Source: Luteibacter mycovicinus (GTDB lineage Bacteria > Pseudomonadota > Gammaproteobacteria > Xanthomonadales > Rhodanobacteraceae). Taken from it: 64,000 nucleotides of DNA. The notes beneath the pieces are model-generated. The model was given only the letters and a program-made list of their open reading frames with translations. It did not search any database and was not told where the DNA came from. Below, piece by piece: positions 18,698 through 28,407 of this stretch. The position numbers were made by a program, and so were the translations under genes. Positions within the stretch are counted from its first letter, which is position 1; each line of letters starts with the position of its first letter. The stretch covers positions 3,404,001 to 3,468,000 of the forward strand of contig NZ_JQNL01000001.1 of assembly GCF_000745235.1 (NCBI RefSeq), read 5' to 3'.

Positions 18698-19852
18698 ATG
18701 AGCGACACCGCAACCACCACCGGCCCGAAGCCGAAGAAATCCGTCGCATTGTCCGGCATCGCCGCCGGCAATACCGCGCTGTGCACGGTCGGCCGCAGCG
18801 GCAATGACCTGCACTACCGTGGTTACGATATCCATGACCTCGCCGCGAAGGGCTCGTTTGAAGAGGTGGCCTACCTTCTCGTCCATGGCGTCTTGCCGAA
18901 CTGGATGGAGCTCAACGCCTATCGGGCCAAGCTGAAGCGCCTGCGCGGTTTGCCTGCGCCCGTCAAGGCCTCGCTGGAACTGCTGCCGGCGGCCACGCAC
19001 CCGATGGACGTGATGCGCACCGGTGCGTCGGTGCTCGGCACCGTGCTGCCGGAGAAGGACGATCACAATGTGACGGGCGCGCGCGACATCGCCGATCGTC
19101 TCATGGCGAGCTTCGGTTCGATCCTGCTGTACTGGTACCACTTCAGCCACAACGGCAAGCGCATCGAGACGGAGACCGAAGACGACTCGATCGCCGGGCA
19201 CTTCCTGCATCTGCTGCACGGTCGCAAGCCGAGCGATCTGCACTCGCACGCGCTCGACCGTTCGCTGGTGCTGTATGCCGAGCATGAGTTCAACGCCAGC
19301 ACGTTCGCGGCGCGTGTCATCGCCGGCACCGGTTCGGACATGTATTCGGCCATCACCGGCGCCATCGGTGCGCTTCGCGGTCCCAAGCACGGCGGTGCCA
19401 ACGAGGTCGCGATGGAAATCATCGCGCGCTACCGCGATGCCGGTGAGGCGGAAGCCGATATCCGTGCGCGCGTGGAGCGGAAGGAGATCATCATCGGATT
19501 CGGGCATCCGGTGTACACCGTGTCCGATCCGCGCAACGAAATCATCAAGGAAATCGCGCGCAAGCTCTGCACCGACGGTGGCAATCCGCGTCTGTTCGAG
19601 GTGTCGGAGAAGATCGAGAAGCTGATGTGGGATCTGAAAAAGATGTTCCCCAACCTCGACTGGTACTCGGCGTCGGCGTACCACATGATGGGTGTGCCGA
19701 CGGCGATGTTCACGCCGTTGTTCGTCATCGCGCGTACGTCGGGCTGGAGCGCCCACGTGATCGAGCAGCGTCAGGACGGCAAGATCATTCGTCCGAGCGC
19801 GAATTACACGGGGCCGGAAGACCAGGTGTATACGCCGATCGAGAAGCGCTGA
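18698..19852 (+). CDS. prpC: 2-methylcitrate synthase
   Basis: Condenses propionyl-CoA with oxaloacetate. The 384-residue length and the motifs [19 protein letters not shown] (active-site His), [13 protein letters not shown] (second His) and [16 protein letters not shown] identify PrpC rather than GltA. It follows prpB closely. No acnD or prpF follows; the next gene is convergent fadH, and prpD lies 8.5 kb away. Confidence 0.95.
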   Translation: MSDTATTTGPKPKKSVALSGIAAGNTALCTVGRSGNDLHYRGYDIHDLAAKGSFEEVAYLLVHGVLPNWMELNAYRAKLKRLRGLPAPVKASLELLPAATHPMDVMRTGASVLGTVLPEKDDHNVTGARDIADRLMASFGSILLYWYHFSHNGKRIETETEDDSIAGHFLHLLHGRKPSDLHSHALDRSLVLYAEHEFNASTFAARVIAGTGSDMYSAITGAIGALRGPKHGGANEVAMEIIARYRDAGEAEADIRARVERKEIIIGFGHPVYTVSDPRNEIIKEIARKLCTDGGNPRLFEVSEKIEKLMWDLKKMFPNLDWYSASAYHMMGVPTAMFTPLFVIARTSGWSAHVIEQRQDGKIIRPSANYTGPEDQVYTPIEKR

Positions 19853-19882
19853 ATCGAGGCGGCATTGCCGCGTCGTTATTGA

Positions 19883-19963
19883 TTCGCGCGCAGGGCGCTC
19901 CTACCAAAGCCGCGTTGTCGCTCCTACGAGAGCCGCATTGTAGGAGCGCGCCCTGCGCGCGAA
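19883..19963. repeat. REP-like inverted pair (GTAGGAGC family)
   Basis: Two facing copies of a GTAGGAGCGC...GCGCGCGAA motif at 19883-19904 (inverted) and 19940-19963, with a partial third CTCCTAC between them. The same motif recurs at 54563-54626 and 60731-60820. The GTAG head followed by an imperfect palindrome is the hallmark of REP sequences linked to RAYT transposases. It sits between the convergent prpC and fadH genes. Confidence 0.8.
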
Positions 19964-20011
19964 AGGCCGACAGCGCGATGACGCCGCGCCCCGGCTACCC
20001 CGCGGACAACC

Positions 20012-22336
<2,325 letters not shown>

Positions 22337-23284
22337 ATGCGTAAGACCTTCATTGCCACGGCGATCTGCCTCGCTCTCGGATTCGCCCTGCCGGCCGTTG
22401 CCCAGGACAGCAGCCAGACCGGAGCAGCGGGCGCCACCGCCCAGCGTAACTCGACGGCGTATCAGTACTCGGACAGCTCGACCTATTCCGATAGCTCGAC
22501 TCACAGCAACACGACGACGAACACCACCTGGGGTTCGTACAACACGACGAATGCCATTTCCGACACCACGCTCAACGGGAGTGTCAGCGGCGTCACCGTC
22601 AGTGGCATCGGCAACAACGCCTATAACTACGGATCCGCAGCCGGTGGACGCGGCGGATCCGGCGGCGCCGGCTACGGGGCCACGGGATATGGCGGCGACG
22701 GCGGAGCTGGCGGCAGCGGCGGCAACGCGCGTGCGCGCGGCGCGGTCGGCGGCGACGGCAGTGCGTCGTCCAGCAGTGGCGATGCGGGCTCCCTGACCGC
22801 ATCGGCAGGCGGGAACGCCTCCGGCAACGGCGGCAACTCCAACGGTGACGGCGGTGCCGCGCGGTCTCGCGGCGCGGGCGGCGGTGCGCCGACGGGTGGT
22901 TCCACGGCCGGCACGGGTGGCGCGAGCGCGAGCACCGGTGGCGCGGGCACGTCGGGCGATGCCACGGCCATGGCGGCGGGTGGCGCATCGACAGGAACGG
23001 GCGGCGCGGGCGGCACGGCGACGTCCGCCGCGGGCGCCGGAGGTGCGGGCGCGGCGGCGGGTGACGGCACGGGCGGTGCGGGTTCCGGCGCGACCGGTGG
23101 CGCGGGCGGCGCGGGCGGTACGTCGATGGCGGACGCGGGCAGCTTCAGCATGGCCAATAGCATGGGCAGTGCGGGCGCGGCAGCGGCGGGCATCTCGAAC
23201 TTTGCGCAGAACAGCGGCGCGGCGTCGCTGATCCAGCAGGGTGTCAACGTTCAGGCCAATCTCAGCGTGGGCTCGTCGCCCTGA
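22337..23284 (+). CDS. Secreted Gly/Ala-rich protein, putative amyloid subunit
   Basis: A 315-residue low-complexity exported protein. The signal peptide is residues 1-23 (cleavage after AVAQ). Residues 24-100 are Ser/Thr/Asn-rich and include TLNGSVSGVTVSGIGNN; about 100-265 are almost only Gly, Ala and Ser with GG pairs; the C-terminal 50 residues return to normal complexity and end SNFAQNSGAASLIQQGVNV plus ten more residues. Similar C-terminal Gln/Asn/Val segments occur in Fap-type fibre proteins. ATG 22337 follows CAGGAGA at 7-base spacing. Its place at the head of a fapD-E-F-like run makes it the best candidate for the main fibre or adhesin subunit; this is inference. Confidence 0.75.
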   Translation: MRKTFIATAICLALGFALPAVAQDSSQTGAAGATAQRNSTAYQYSDSSTYSDSSTHSNTTTNTTWGSYNTTNAISDTTLNGSVSGVTVSGIGNNAYNYGSAAGGRGGSGGAGYGATGYGGDGGAGGSGGNARARGAVGGDGSASSSSGDAGSLTASAGGNASGNGGNSNGDGGAARSRGAGGGAPTGGSTAGTGGASASTGGAGTSGDATAMAAGGASTGTGGAGGTATSAAGAGGAGAAAGDGTGGAGSGATGGAGGAGGTSMADAGSFSMANSMGSAGAAAAGISNFAQNSGAASLIQQGVNVQANLSVGSSP

Positions 23285-23371
23285 CGCATCGGGTGGGCAA
23301 AGGGAGCCACGGGGCGCGTGTCGCTCCGTGGCGATCCGAAGGGACATCGAACGACCTTCAGGAGAGCACCC

Positions 23372-23737
23372 ATGTGGCAGCAATACCGGTATCGAAGGTG
23401 CGCGGTGCTGAGTTTCATCAGTATCGCGTTTTCCAGCGGAGCGGCGATGGCCGCGCCGCCAGCGGAAAAAACGCCACCGCCGGGCTTTGGCGCGGCGGTC
23501 CCCGCCGACACGCTGAAGGCGATGAGTGGCGGCAGCAACGTCACCAACAACGTCAGTCAGCAGACCCTCAACGGGACGATGAGTGACACGGAGGCACGGG
23601 ACACCGTAAGCGGCGGAAACATCGTGTCCGGTAGCGCGTTCGGCAACGCGGCGGGCCTGCCCACGGTGATCCAGAACTCCGGCAACAATGTGTTGATCCA
23701 GAATGCCACGATCGTCAACGTGCGGATGAATCCATGA
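23372..23737 (+). CDS. Small secreted protein with double-glycine leader motif
   Basis: A 121-residue protein. The signal peptide is followed by VPADTLKAMSGG (residues 43-54), which fits the double-glycine leader consensus of C39 substrates: hydrophobic at -12 (V43), -7 (L48) and -4 (M51), Gly-Gly at -2/-1. The mature part is rich in Asn, Gln, Gly, Ser and Val and ends TVIQNSGNNVLIQNATI. It shares TLNGT/S with the preceding Gly-rich protein. The start follows CAGGAGAG. Its stop overlaps the start of the C39 peptidase gene (ATGA). Probably a minor fibre subunit. Confidence 0.75.
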   Translation: MWQQYRYRRCAVLSFISIAFSSGAAMAAPPAEKTPPPGFGAAVPADTLKAMSGGSNVTNNVSQQTLNGTMSDTEARDTVSGGNIVSGSAFGNAAGLPTVIQNSGNNVLIQNATIVNVRMNP

Positions 23738-24417
23738 AGATCGTCTGCGCGCTGGCCCTGCTCGTCATGCTCCCGGCTCCCGCCGTCAGCGCGATGAAGG
23801 CCGATGTGCAGACCGGGCAGGGTACGTCGTATCCGGTCCGGTTGACGAGCCTCAAGGAAGCGCGGTTCCGCAACACCATCCGACAGAAATACGACTTCAG
23901 CTGCGGATCGGCCGCAGTGGCGACGTTGCTTACGTATCAGTACGGTTATCCGGTCGACGAGCAATCCGCGTTCGACGTGATGTACGCGAATGGCGATCGC
24001 GCGAAGATCGGGCGCGAGGGATTCTCCCTGCTGGACATCAAACGCTTTCTCGCGTCGCGCGGCTTCGAGGCGGATGGTTTCGACGTCCCGCTCGACAAAC
24101 TGGACGTCGACGGCATCCCTGCCATCGTGTTGATCAACGAGCGCGGGTATCACCATTTCGTGGTGGTGAAAGGGTACAAGGCTGGACGTGTCCTGGTCGG
24201 CGACCCGGCACGCGGAACGCGCTCGATGTCCAGGCGCCGTTTCGACGCGATGTGGACCAATCACATCGTTTTCGTCATTCACAACGAACGCGACCGCGCC
24301 ATCTTCAACAGTCCGCGTGACTGGGCGGTCGCTCCCGTGGCACCGATCTCCGGGAGTATCGAGCGTAACGGGCTCGCGCCGATCGTGATGCCCAAGCGCG
24401 GACCGGGGGACATATGA
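23734..24417 (+). CDS. Periplasmic C39-family peptidase (FapD-like)
   Basis: A 227-residue exported cysteine peptidase. After the signal peptide (cleavage near AVSA, residue 20) the C39 fold shows oxyanion Gln51 and catalytic Cys57 in RQKYDFSCGSAA, His141 in GYHHFVVVKGY and Asp157 in VGDPARG. There is no ABC transporter domain, unlike bacteriocin exporters, so it acts as a free enzyme after Sec export. It resembles FapD of the Pseudomonas amyloid operon in size, domain and position before E- and F-like genes. It overlaps both neighbours by ATGA. Confidence 0.85.
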   Translation: MKIVCALALLVMLPAPAVSAMKADVQTGQGTSYPVRLTSLKEARFRNTIRQKYDFSCGSAAVATLLTYQYGYPVDEQSAFDVMYANGDRAKIGREGFSLLDIKRFLASRGFEADGFDVPLDKLDVDGIPAIVLINERGYHHFVVVKGYKAGRVLVGDPARGTRSMSRRRFDAMWTNHIVFVIHNERDRAIFNSPRDWAVAPVAPISGSIERNGLAPIVMPKRGPGDI

Positions 24418-24950
24418 ACACCCGACTTTTCCGGCGGCTGCCGATCGCGTGCGCACTTGCCTGCGCCAGCGCGCACGCAGTGGACTTTCCGGTAAATCGC
24501 GCCGTGGCGGACGCCGAGCTGGACCGCATCCGCGGCGGTTTCGACCTCGGGGACAACCTCAAGGTGTCGTTCGTGCTCCAGCGCACGGTACTCATCAATG
24601 GCATGGAGGCGCTGCGCACCACCATCTCGGTGCCGGACGTCGCCGCGATCACCCACGATCAGGCGATGGCGCTGCAGAGCGCACTGCAGACCATGGTCAT
24701 CACCAATGGTGCCGGTGGCATCGGGAGTCAGTCGCCGGCGGTGTCGCCTGCGCCAGCGACCGCGGCGGTCGTTACCGCGGTCCTGCCGAACTCGATAACG
24801 CCGGGTCTCGTCATCCAGAACTCGCTTGACAACCAGGCCATCACGGCCAACACGACGATCGATGCGTCCGTGAACACGGCACGCATGCTGCAGAACATGC
24901 GTGTGGCGGAGTCGGTCAACGATGCGGTGATTCAATCTCGGGGGAACTGA
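24414..24950 (+). CDS. Secreted protein with canonical double-glycine leader (FapE position)
   Basis: A 178-residue protein. The signal peptide ends near Ala22; residues 31-42, VADAELDRIRGG, match the bacteriocin double-glycine consensus at every position (V at -12, E -8, L -7, I -4, G -2, G -1). The mature part starts FDLGDNLKVSFVLQR and carries LVIQNSLDNQAI, related to Ile-Gln-Asn segments in the other two exported proteins. It lies between the C39 gene and the pore gene, the place of fapE. It is likely processed by the neighbouring peptidase; its function is otherwise unknown. Confidence 0.75.
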   Translation: MNTRLFRRLPIACALACASAHAVDFPVNRAVADAELDRIRGGFDLGDNLKVSFVLQRTVLINGMEALRTTISVPDVAAITHDQAMALQSALQTMVITNGAGGIGSQSPAVSPAPATAAVVTAVLPNSITPGLVIQNSLDNQAITANTTIDASVNTARMLQNMRVAESVNDAVIQSRGN

Positions 24951-24953
24951 CGC

Positions 24954-26345
24954 ATGTATCGCAATGGCAGGGTGATGCAGGCAAAAACGTGCGCGGGCGC
25001 CCTGGTGCTTGCGGTTCTGCCGATGTGGATCGGCGCGTGCCTCGCGCAGGGATCCGCGGTGGATCCGGCGCTGCGCGAGAAGATCGAATCGCAGGGACGG
25101 AAGATCGACGCGATGCGCAGCCGCATGGCCGAGCAGCTGGCGGAGCTCGAGCAGATGAAGCGCGAGCTGGCGTCGCAGGAGGTGCAGTACAACGACCTGC
25201 GCAAGGCGATCGGCCTGAACGCCCTGGAGAACGCACGCGGCGGATCGGCGGCGGTCGCCAACCCCGATGCACAGGCACCCTTGCCGCAGGAACGGTCCGA
25301 TGGTCTTCCGCCGTCGACTCCCGTGATGGCGACATCCCCGCAGACGGTCGCGACGCAGCCGGTCGGCAAGCGACCCGAAGAGGACGAGAGGCCGCCCGAG
25401 GTCGCGCCCATCTTCGACCAGCCGGGTGTGCTCACGCCACGCGGCAAGCTCATCATCGAACCGTCGTACCAGTACGGTTATTCATCGAGTGACCGCGTTG
25501 CGCTGGTGGGCTACACCGTCATTCCCGCGATCCTCATCGGCCTGGTCGATGTGCGCCAGGTCAAGACGACCACGCAGACCGGGGCGCTGGCCTTTCGCTA
25601 CGGACTGACCAACCGCATGGAGCTGGAGATACGCGTGCCTTACGTGGACACGCACACCGACACGATCAGCCGGGAGATCTTCACCGGGACGGCACAGGAC
25701 AATCTCTTTACCACCAGCGGCAAAGGTATCGGCGACGTGGAGGCCACGTTGCGCTACCAGATCAACGACGGCGGTGCGGACAAGCCGTATTACATCGGCT
25801 GGTTCCGCGCAAAGTCGCGCACCGGTCGCGATCCGTTCGACGTCACCAGCGACTGTGTGACGCGCTGCGTACAAAATGTCACGGGCACCGGGCTTCCGTT
25901 GCAGAGTCCGACCGGGTCGGGCTTCTACTCGGCGCAGCTGGGCATGACGTGGCTGTATCCGTCCGATCCGGTCGTGTTTTTCGGCAACATCAGCTATTTG
26001 CACAACTTCGAGCGGAAGAACGTCAGCCGCAACGTCCTGCTTGCCGGAGAGCAGTTTCTTGGCGACGTGAAAGCGGGCGATATCGCGGATATCAGCATCG
26101 GCATGGGCCTGTCACTCAATGAAAAGGCGTCGATCAGTATCGGCTACGACCAGGCCTTCGTTGCCCGTACGGAGCAAAACGGGCATCCGCTGCCGGGCTC
26201 GGCGCGCGCCACGCTGGGGTCGCTCCTGATCGGCGGTTCGTATCGCTACAACGCGAAAGAAACGCTCAACGTCACCCTCGGTGTCGGTGTTACCCGCGAT
26301 ACGCCGGATACGACGATTACGGTGCGCCTACCCATCACCTTGTGA
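24954..26345 (+). CDS. Outer-membrane pore with N-terminal coiled coil (FapF-like)
   Basis: A 463-residue outer-membrane protein. After the signal peptide (cleavage near CLAQ) residues 38-88 form a charged heptad-rich coiled coil (REKIESQGRKIDAMRSRMAE and onward), then a Pro/Gln/Ala linker to about 155, then a beta-barrel of alternating aromatic strands starting TPRGKLIIEPSYQYGY and ending TVRLPITL. This architecture, a trimerising coiled coil plus barrel, is that of FapF, the pore that secretes Fap amyloid subunits. Such proteins are also annotated generically as transporter or phenol-degradation MetA-like. It begins 3 bases after the preceding stop. Confidence 0.8.
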   Translation: MYRNGRVMQAKTCAGALVLAVLPMWIGACLAQGSAVDPALREKIESQGRKIDAMRSRMAEQLAELEQMKRELASQEVQYNDLRKAIGLNALENARGGSAAVANPDAQAPLPQERSDGLPPSTPVMATSPQTVATQPVGKRPEEDERPPEVAPIFDQPGVLTPRGKLIIEPSYQYGYSSSDRVALVGYTVIPAILIGLVDVRQVKTTTQTGALAFRYGLTNRMELEIRVPYVDTHTDTISREIFTGTAQDNLFTTSGKGIGDVEATLRYQINDGGADKPYYIGWFRAKSRTGRDPFDVTSDCVTRCVQNVTGTGLPLQSPTGSGFYSAQLGMTWLYPSDPVVFFGNISYLHNFERKNVSRNVLLAGEQFLGDVKAGDIADISIGMGLSLNEKASISIGYDQAFVARTEQNGHPLPGSARATLGSLLIGGSYRYNAKETLNVTLGVGVTRDTPDTTITVRLPITL

Positions 26346-26375
26346 TGCCGGTCGCACTTTCACCTGAATTTCATG

Positions 26376-26407
26376 AAAAAAAGCCTCGCGTTTCAAACAC
26401 GCGAAGG
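26376..26407 (-). terminator. Hairpin after the amyloid-like operon, T-tract on the minus strand
   Basis: CCTCGCGT (26384-26391) pairs with ACGCGAAGG (26399-26407, one bulge), and an A7 tract lies before it on the plus strand. Read on the minus strand this is a hairpin followed by CTTTTTTT, a normal terminator shape, although no minus-strand gene ends here. On the plus strand it may only stabilise the operon's 3' end or block antisense transcription. Confidence 0.4.
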
Positions 26408-26498
26408 TTCCCGTGCACGCCGCGCACACACAACCGTTCGTTAAGATTTCAAACGGGGGTTACTAACAATCTTGAAACATTTGCAGGGAGTTTTGTTC

Positions 26499-27353
26499 AT
26501 GCGCACTGGTCACAATCGTTACGGCAAGTTCACCGCGGGTCTTGCCATCGCTTCGCTCGCCGCCTTCGGAGCGGCCGCGCATGCGCAGGACAGCGAGAAG
26601 AAGTCGCAGTCGCCGGCTCTCGATAACGTGAGCGTCTGGGTCGGTGGTTACTACACCAACAATGACACCACGATCGGCGCGAAGACCGGCATTCTGAACA
26701 CCAGCGGCGACGTCAATCTCGAAGACGATCTCGACTTCAAGAAGCACAAGACGGTGCCGCGCGTCCGCCTCGATTTCCTCATCGGCGCCCACCAGGGCTT
26801 CGCGTTCGACTATTACGAGGTCGATCGTTCGCACTCCAAGTCGCTGGACGAGCAGATCAATTTCCTCGGCAACCCGATCAGCGCGGCCGCGCAGGTCAAG
26901 GGCGACCTGAAGTTCACCTTCGGCAGCGCCGCCTACAAGTGGTGGTTCGGCACGGGCAACGACGTGTTCGGCCTCGGTCTGGGTGCGGCGTACTACAAGA
27001 TCGACGCCAGCATCGACGCGAACGCGTCGGCATTCGGCCAGAACTTCTCCAGCAGCAACTCCACCAAGACGAATGCCTGGGCGCCCAACCTGCAGATCGG
27101 CTGGCGTCACGCGTTCAGCGATCAGCTCCGCATGTACCTCAATGCGTCGGGCGTGAAGAAGAACGGTGGCTCGCTCAACGGCCATATCTATGACGTCGCG
27201 CTCGGCCTCGAGTGGTTCCCGTGGCAGAACGTCGGCTTCGGTGCGGAATACGCCTATACCCGCATCAAGCTCAACCAGGACAAGAGCCGTTACGACCTGG
27301 ACCTCGACATGAAGCTCAACGGACCGGCTGCCTACGTCCGCTTCCGCTTCTGA
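26499..27353 (+). CDS. Outer-membrane beta-barrel protein
   Basis: A 284-residue exported protein. The start ATG 26499 is chosen for its CAGGGAG site and because the signal peptide (MRTGHNRYGKF to AAHAQ) begins there; an upstream ATG at 26472 lacks a site. The mature protein alternates polar and aromatic residues in eight or so strands, begins NVSVWVGGYYTNND and ends YVRFRF with C-terminal Phe, as outer-membrane barrels do. I cannot name its function. An AT-rich 150-base gap separates it from the amyloid-like operon. Confidence 0.8.
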   Translation: MRTGHNRYGKFTAGLAIASLAAFGAAAHAQDSEKKSQSPALDNVSVWVGGYYTNNDTTIGAKTGILNTSGDVNLEDDLDFKKHKTVPRVRLDFLIGAHQGFAFDYYEVDRSHSKSLDEQINFLGNPISAAAQVKGDLKFTFGSAAYKWWFGTGNDVFGLGLGAAYYKIDASIDANASAFGQNFSSSNSTKTNAWAPNLQIGWRHAFSDQLRMYLNASGVKKNGGSLNGHIYDVALGLEWFPWQNVGFGAEYAYTRIKLNQDKSRYDLDLDMKLNGPAAYVRFRF

Positions 27354-27405
27354 CCAGCCGGTTGGCGGGCGGCGTGATGCCGTCCGCCTCGCCGGGGGGA
27401 ATCCT

Positions 27406-27433
27406 GGGCCGCCTTCGGGCGGCCCGTTTTTTT
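27406..27433 (+). terminator. Intrinsic terminator after the barrel protein gene
   Basis: GGGCCGCC and GGCGGCCC form an 8-bp stem with a TTCG tetraloop, followed by G and T7. The next gene converges and its stop codon lies 6 bases beyond. Confidence 0.92.
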
Positions 27434-27438
27434 AGCGC

Positions 27439-28116
27439 TCAGGCGTGCTTCGCCGCGTTGCGACGGGCCCGGAGCCATCCGCCACCACAGATGCCGATGA
27501 CCAGCACGGCGTCGAGCAGCCACGGCGCCCAGGGGCGTGCATCGAACCAGGGGGCCACCAGACCGTCGTGGGCGATCATGCGCGCCGCCGTCCATGCGAT
27601 GGCCGCGGCTCCGATGTAAATCACGACAGGGAAGCGCTCGATCAGTTTCAGGATGAGCGTCGATCCCCACACCACCAGCGGCACGCTGATGGCCAGACCG
27701 AGCACGACCAGACCCATGTGGCCCTTGGCCGCCCCGGCGATCGCCAGGACGTTGTCCAGGCCCATCAGGGCATCGGCAACGACGATCGTGCGGATGGCGG
27801 CCCAGAAGCCCGACGCGGCGCTGACCTCGGGGTCGTGGTCGTCGTGCTTGAGCAGCTTCCACGCGATCGGGATGAGCAGGGCGCCGCCGACCAGCATCAG
27901 GCCAGGCAGCTTCAGCAGCCAGATGACCGCGAAGGTCAGCAGGATGCGCAGGGCGATGGCGCCGAAGGTGCCCCAGAACACGGCCTTCTTCTGGAGCTCT
28001 TTAGGCAGGTTGCGCGCCGCCAGGGCGATGACGATCGCGTTGTCGCCCGCCAGGACCAGGTCCAGCAGGATGATGGCGGCGAGGCCGGAGAAAAATTCGG
28101 GGGTGAGGAAATCCAT
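27439..28116 (-). CDS. TerC-family membrane protein, probable manganese exporter
   Basis: A 225-residue integral membrane protein of the TerC/YkoY/Alx family with about seven helices. The two family motifs with metal-binding acidic residues are DLVLAGDNAIVIALAAR near the N-terminus and DALMGLDNVLAIAGAA in the middle. Members exporting Mn2+ are often controlled by a yybP-ykoY riboswitch, and one appears to lie in this gene's leader, which is the main reason for calling Mn2+ as the substrate. The frame stays open far upstream on this strand, but ATG 28116 is the family N-terminus; the extension is antisense to prpD. Confidence 0.88.
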   Translation of the reverse strand: MDFLTPEFFSGLAAIILLDLVLAGDNAIVIALAARNLPKELQKKAVFWGTFGAIALRILLTFAVIWLLKLPGLMLVGGALLIPIAWKLLKHDDHDPEVSAASGFWAAIRTIVVADALMGLDNVLAIAGAAKGHMGLVVLGLAISVPLVVWGSTLILKLIERFPVVIYIGAAAIAWTAARMIAHDGLVAPWFDARPWAPWLLDAVLVIGICGGGWLRARRNAAKHA

Positions 28117-28178
28117 GCTTGGTGGCCTTCGCGCGTGGTGAGATCGAATGCGGCGGCAACGGGTACGCGCGCCCGTCG

Positions 28179-28300
28179 TCACCACAAAAGTCTCGTTCCT
28201 GGCACGGAAGCCACCGCGACGACCGGGGTGCGTGGGGCACCCGTATTGACGACCGTCGCGCACGAAGCCCGGGGACTCCGTGGAACTACTCCCCTTCGGG
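28179..28300 (-). ncRNA. Probable yybP-ykoY (Mn2+) riboswitch
   Basis: Read on the minus strand, the leader of the TerC gene holds AGGGGAGTAG (about 28295-28286), TCGTCAATACGGG in the middle (about 28251-28239) and ACGAGACTTTTGTGG near the end (about 28197-28183). These correspond in order to the conserved GGGGAGUAG, GUCA(U/A)CACGG and CGAGACUUUUG blocks of the yybP-ykoY class, with GC-rich stems between them. About 60 bases separate it from the TerC ATG. The exact stems need a covariance model; the boundaries are approximate. Confidence 0.75.
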
Positions 28301-28407
28301 TTGGTAGTGGAGCGCATTGTGCGGCTTGGGATGCACTGCGGCAAGACATTCCCCCGGGGGCACCGGTTAAAATCGGCGGCTAACCCAACCCCTCGCGAGT
28401 GAAATCC

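Noticed and set aside
22640..23135. Tandem-repeat or CRISPR-like look of the Gly-rich region.
   Set aside because: There are no regular repeat units with unique spacers; it is codon-level low complexity.
22672..23247. Pro/Ala-rich and Arg-rich open frames opposite or within the Gly-rich gene.
   Set aside because: They are mirror images of the GGC/GCG low-complexity DNA. The plus frame has a signal peptide, ribosome site and operon context; the others have none.
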